This document shows positions 3,967 through 5,478 of a stretch of 5,478 nucleotides of DNA, one piece after another. The notes under the pieces are model-generated. The model saw nothing but the letters and a program-made list of their open reading frames with translations. It did not search any database and was not told the origin of the DNA. The DNA is from Xanthocytophaga sp031424975. GTDB lineage: Bacteria > Bacteroidota > Bacteroidia > Cytophagales > 172606-1. Where the stretch lies: contig JANPIL010000416.1 of the NCBI GenBank assembly GCA_031424975.1, forward strand, positions 1 through 5,478, given 5' to 3'. The translations under genes were made by a program, and so were the position numbers. Position 1 is the first letter of the stretch. The number at the start of each line of letters is the position of its first letter.

Positions 3967-5478
3967 TCCTTTTCCCGCTGGCATTGCTGCCGCTGTGCGC
4001 TTGGGCGCAATTCACCGTTTCCGGCTCGGTCACCTCCCAAAACCAGCCTTTGCCCGGAGCCACCATTTCCGTGCAAAACACATTCAAGGGAACGGTTTCC
4101 GATGCCGGTGGCGGGTATCAACTGCGCAACCTGCCAGCCGGGAAATACGCGTTGCAAGTCAGTTTTATCGGCTATGAGACAAGAACAAAGGAAGTGGAAG
4201 TGGTTGGCAACCAGACGATTACATTTGACTTAATCAAATCCACTTTGGTGGCGGATGAAATCGTGGTGACGGCCACGCGGGCCACTTCCAAATCGGCGGT
4301 GACGTTCACGAATGTTGGTAAGGAAACGATTGAGAAGCAAAATTTGGGGCAGGATTTGCCGTTTTTGCTCAACCAAACGCCTTCGGTGGTGGTTAGCTCC
4401 GATGCGGGGGCGGGCGTGGGCTACACGGGCATCCGCATCCGGGGCAGCGACCCCACGCGCATCAACGTGACCGTGAACGGCATCCCGCTCAACGATGCCG
4501 AGTCGCACGGGGTGTTCTGGGTCAATACGCCCGATTTCGCCTCGTCCGTGGACAATATCCAAATCCAGCGGGGCGTGGGAACCTCCACCAACGGCGCGGC
4601 CTCGTTCGGGGCAACGGTAAACGTGCAGACCAACCAACTGAACGAAAAACCCTACGCCGAAATCGGCAACTCCTACGGTTCGTTCAACACGTGGCGGCAT
4701 ACGGCCAAAGTCGGAACCGGCCTGATTGACGGCAAATGGGCGTTTGACGGGCGGCTGTCCAAAATCAGCTCCGATGGCTACGTTGACCGGGCCGCCAGCA
4801 ACCTGAAATCGTTTTTCCTGTCGGGTGGCTACTACGCGGGCGGCACCATGCTGAAACTCAATGTGTTTTCGGGCAACGAAGTGACCTACCAAGCGTGGAA
4901 TGGTGTGCCCGAAAACTTGCTGCGCACCAACCGCACCTATAACGCCTATACGTATGACAACCAGACCGATAACTACCAGCAGGATCACTACCAGTTCTTC
5001 TTTGCGCACGAATGGAACCGCCACTGGAACGTGAATGCGGCGTTGCATTATACCCGTGGACGCGGTTATTTCGAGGAATTCAAACCGGACGATGCGCTGA
5101 ACGACTACGGAATTGCGGATGTGGTGATTGGCGCGGATACCATCCGCAATTCGGATATCATCCGCCGCCGCTGGCTCGACAATCATTTTTACGGGGCCGT
5201 GTGGTCGGTGAGTTACAACAGTTTGAAACGCTTGACGGCGGTGCTGGGCAGCGGCTGGAACAACTACCAAGGCGGCCATTTCGGCGAGGTGATCTGGGCG
5301 CGGTTTGCCGGAAACTCGGCCATCAGGCAACAGTATTACCAGGATGAGGCGCTGGGTGACTACGGAATCACGGACGTGGTGATTGGCGCGGATACCATCC
5401 GCAATTCAGATATCATCCGCCGCCGCTGGCACGACAATCATTTTTACGGGGCCGTGTGGTCGGTGAGTTACAACAGCC
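3951..5478 (+). CDS. TonB-dependent outer-membrane receptor, probable thiamin-related importer (5' part, runs off window)
   Basis: The frame is open from the TAG at 3942-3944 to the window end: 509 codons with no stop. The apparent start is TTG 3951, giving MKTRNLLFPLALLPLCAWA then QFTV, a good Sec signal cut after AWA (19). No in-frame ATG occurs between it and about 4850. Residues 22-100 form a carboxypeptidase-regulatory-like domain (FTVSGSVTSQNQPLPGATI ... SFIGYET). A TonB-box-like DEIVVTA lies at 102-108. The plug (about 115-230) has GIRIRGSDPTRINVTVNGIP and FGATVNVQT. Beta-barrel sequence follows. The protein would bind ligand at the cell surface and import it using TonB energy. The upstream TPP riboswitch points to thiamin or a related compound, as for the Omr1/OMthi receptors of Bacteroidota; the ligand is inferred from regulation only. 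Odd points are the non-ATG start and a near-identical duplicated barrel segment (residues 381-425 and 466-509). Confidence 0.9.
   Translation, partial: MKTRNLLFPLALLPLCAWAQFTVSGSVTSQNQPLPGATISVQNTFKGTVSDAGGGYQLRNLPAGKYALQVSFIGYETRTKEVEVVGNQTITFDLIKSTLVADEIVVTATRATSKSAVTFTNVGKETIEKQNLGQDLPFLLNQTPSVVVSSDAGAGVGYTGIRIRGSDPTRINVTVNGIPLNDAESHGVFWVNTPDFASSVDNIQIQRGVGTSTNGAASFGATVNVQTNQLNEKPYAEIGNSYGSFNTWRHTAKVGTGLIDGKWAFDGRLSKISSDGYVDRAASNLKSFFLSGGYYAGGTMLKLNVFSGNEVTYQAWNGVPENLLRTNRTYNAYTYDNQTDNYQQDHYQFFFAHEWNRHWNVNAALHYTRGRGYFEEFKPDDALNDYGIADVVIGADTIRNSDIIRRRWLDNHFYGAVWSVSYNSLKRLTAVLGSGWNNYQGGHFGEVIWARFAGNSAIRQQYYQDEALGDYGITDVVIGADTIRNSDIIRRRWHDNHFYGAVWSVSYNS
5091..5223 (+). repeat. Intragenic direct repeat, copy 1 (period 255 bp)
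   Basis: This stretch encodes DALNDYGIADV through RRRWLDNHFYG to VSYNS (from residue 381). It matches 5346-5478 at a constant offset of 255 bases, exactly 85 codons. By my count 122 of 133 bases agree, and over 5121-5221 only 2 of 101 differ. Third codon positions are also conserved, pointing to a recent duplication, gene conversion or an assembly artefact. Confidence 0.95.
5346..5478 (+). repeat. Intragenic direct repeat, copy 2, cut by the window end
   Basis: This second copy encodes EALGDYGITDV through RRRWHDNHFYG to VSYNS (from residue 466). Differences from copy 1 cluster at the left edge. Within the core the only amino-acid change is Leu to His in RRRW(L/H)DN. The last bases (AGC C against AGT T) may mark where the copies part, but the window stops there, so the full repeat length and copy number are unknown. 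Confidence 0.95.

Noticed and set aside
3848..4177. 109-codon plus-strand ORF after the riboswitch
   Set aside because: It is in a different frame from the receptor signal peptide and overlaps the receptor's N-terminal domain, so it is a shadow frame.
4230..5330. 366-codon open frame on the minus strand
   Set aside because: It is antisense to the TonB receptor, whose plus frame shows clear plug and barrel motifs. The minus product has shadow composition.

Overview
The window most likely comes from a Bacteroidota genome with fairly high GC, perhaps of the Cytophagales/Saprospiria type. Three things point there: a TonB-dependent receptor with an N-terminal carboxypeptidase-regulatory-like domain, weak or absent Shine-Dalgarno sequences, and TAnnTTTG-like promoter boxes. 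The lineage below phylum is inference.

Positions 1-2735 hold a plus-strand nucleotide-sugar cluster, probably for O-antigen or other surface glycans. It has the C-terminal part of an extended-SDR NAD-dependent sugar epimerase/dehydratase (1-432), an RfbC/RmlC-type 3,5-epimerase (656-1207), and a homoserine-dehydrogenase-like NAD(P) oxidoreductase with a C-terminal SAF domain (1329-2657). The spacers are structured. The first has a 17-position hairpin. The second has a 29-position inverted repeat whose loop contains a 14-base motif, AAAATAGTATCTTT, that is also present in the first spacer. A perfect 19-bp two-way terminator (2692-2735) closes the cluster.

Positions 2736-3676 run on the minus strand: an unrecognised 87-residue ORF and a PA2169/DUF2383-like four-helix protein that appears to carry an N-terminal export signal.

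Positions 3677-5478 return to the plus strand. A clear TPP riboswitch (3730-3805) precedes a TonB-dependent receptor that runs off the window, which suggests thiamin-repressed import of thiamin or a related compound across the outer membrane. The 5' end of the receptor is odd. Its signal peptide has no ATG and appears to start at TTG 3951. A 45-codon in-frame ORF starts one base after the riboswitch and stops 6 nt before that TTG. The third copy of AAAATAGTATCTTT overlaps the TTG.

The receptor also carries a near-identical internal duplication with a 255-bp (85-codon) period in the barrel, cut by the window end. The most unusual items are the riboswitch/uORF/TTG arrangement, the internal duplication, and the three-copy intergenic motif with its hairpin association. 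No defence system, CRISPR array, tRNA, rRNA or transposase was seen.
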